Assembly (NCBI GenBank): GCA_947632575.1
Contig: CANRPV010000092.1
Coordinates: forward strand, 1 to 5,920
Source of the DNA: an uncultured Eggerthellaceae bacterium
GTDB lineage: Bacteria; Actinomycetota; Coriobacteriia; Coriobacteriales; Eggerthellaceae
Reading direction: 5' to 3'
Length of the DNA stretch: 5,920 bases
How positions within the stretch are numbered: position 1 is the stretch's first letter; each line of letters begins with the position of its first letter. Made by a program: the position numbers and the translations under genes. This document shows positions 5,402 to 5,920 of the stretch, piece by piece. Below the pieces are notes generated by a model that had not been told where the DNA came from, searched no databases, and saw only the letters and a program-made list of their open reading frames with translations.

Positions 5402-5920
5402 AGGTCACCTCGGCGCTCTCGCCGATGACCAGAGAACCGGCGTCACTCGCCCCCGACTTGAACGACTCGATCGCCGCCTTGCCATTCAGCGTCAGCGTGC
5501 CGCCGGTAAGTTCCAGCTCCGCAAGCGTCACCGTCCCGCCGAAGGTCTGGTTCGCGCTTTCGCCGCTCACCGAGATGCTGATGTCAGTGCCTTCACCACC
5601 GATGGTCCCGCCGAAGTCGCCGCCCGTGCCCGTGATGGAAATCTTCCCCTTGCCCGTGATGCTGCTGTCATTGTCACCCGCCAGCGCCGCCACCTCCAGG
5701 GTGGGCGAGGTGGAGCTGCTCGTACCCGAACCAATCACCAAACTGCTCTCGGGTGTGCCCACGCCGCCCAGCTCGAGCGTGCCCATCTTGCCGTCCGCCG
5801 TCAGGGTGAGCGTCCCGCTCTCCACGGTGATGTCCAGCGTCTTATTCCCGCCATCCGTCGTGTCCTCCGCCAGGACTTTCGCCACCGACACCGAACCGGA
5901 AACCGTCAGCGAACCGCTCC
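5307..5920 (-). CDS. Autotransporter-like beta-helix passenger fragment, partial at both ends
   Basis: The minus-strand frame is open from the right edge to a stop at about 5307, but genuine protein character ends near 5367; beyond that it only reads antisense to the radical SAM gene. The sequence is Gly/Ser/Thr/Val-rich with short recurring strands: GTLTLTADGK and GTLTLNGKAA, ESSLVIGSG and AGSLVIGES, GKISITGTGG, ISISVSGES, VTLAELELTGG. This is the pattern of a right-handed parallel beta-helix in autotransporter and adhesin passengers, which are secreted through or anchored on the outer membrane. Codons upstream of an in-frame GTG at 5891 continue the same pattern (SGSLTVSGSVSV), so the start lies beyond the window. 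No signal peptide or beta-barrel is visible here. Function beyond surface display cannot be given. The G+C content is higher than in the neighbouring genes. Confidence 0.7.
   Translation of the reverse strand, partial: SGSLTVSGSVSVAKVLAEDTTDGGNKTLDITVESGTLTLTADGKMGTLELGGVGTPESSLVIGSGTSSSTSPTLEVAALAGDNDSSITGKGKISITGTGGDFGGTIGGEGTDISISVSGESANQTFGGTVTLAELELTGGTLTLNGKAAIESFKSGASDAGSLVIGESAEVTFKAADATNASPNGLHRTSPTLAAMSHPIRQA

Overview
The window holds bacterial DNA of moderate G+C from about position 1 to 5360. It then switches abruptly to G+C-richer DNA of different character to the right edge. The left part suggests a Gram-positive-type gut or anaerobe genome. A DegV fatty-acid-binding protein, a phenylacetate-CoA ligase of the anaerobe type and a Nif11-leader RiPP locus together would fit a coriobacterium or a clostridium-like firmicute. 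This taxonomic guess rests on family content only and is weak. The last ~550 bases encode, on the minus strand, a repetitive Gly/Ser/Thr-rich beta-helix passenger of the autotransporter/adhesin type, which is normally a Gram-negative outer-membrane product. The two halves may therefore not come from the same genome.

Layout: (1) 3-1104 (+), a phenylacetate-CoA ligase (PaaK family) that enters from the left edge and carries one frameshift at a GC-dinucleotide tract. (2) 1163-2547 (+), an inverted-repeat operator/promoter region, then a MarR-family repressor overlapping a DegV gene by 16 bases, evidently one transcription unit. (3) 2587-2700 (-), a 37-residue YegP/DUF1508 fragment with an excellent ribosome binding site, too short for routine gene calling. 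(4) 2701-3059, non-coding or doubtful DNA with an unusual 100-base purine-rich tract. (5) 3060-3251 (+), a small zinc-ribbon protein. (6) 3285-3969 (-), a FitA/FitB (VapBC-class) toxin-antitoxin pair with a palindromic operator at 3983-4018. (7) 4190-5365 (+), a RiPP locus: a Nif11-type precursor peptide with a double-glycine cleavage site, followed 51 bases later by a radical SAM maturase with an N-terminal PqqD-like peptide-recognition region. (8) 5307-5920 (-), the passenger-like gene that runs off the right edge.

The most interesting system is the RiPP locus. The predicted 22-residue core (residues 73-94) has no cysteine, serine or lysine. It has three aromatic-X-X units (WED, FGN, WNI), which resemble the three-residue motifs crosslinked by cyclophane-forming radical SAM enzymes. 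This is a hypothesis. The maturase is cut at about residue 280, before any C-terminal auxiliary cluster domain, exactly where the unrelated opposite-strand gene begins. The join at about 5357-5390 looks like a chimeric assembly or a real rearrangement, so anything downstream in the RiPP cluster is missing from this window.
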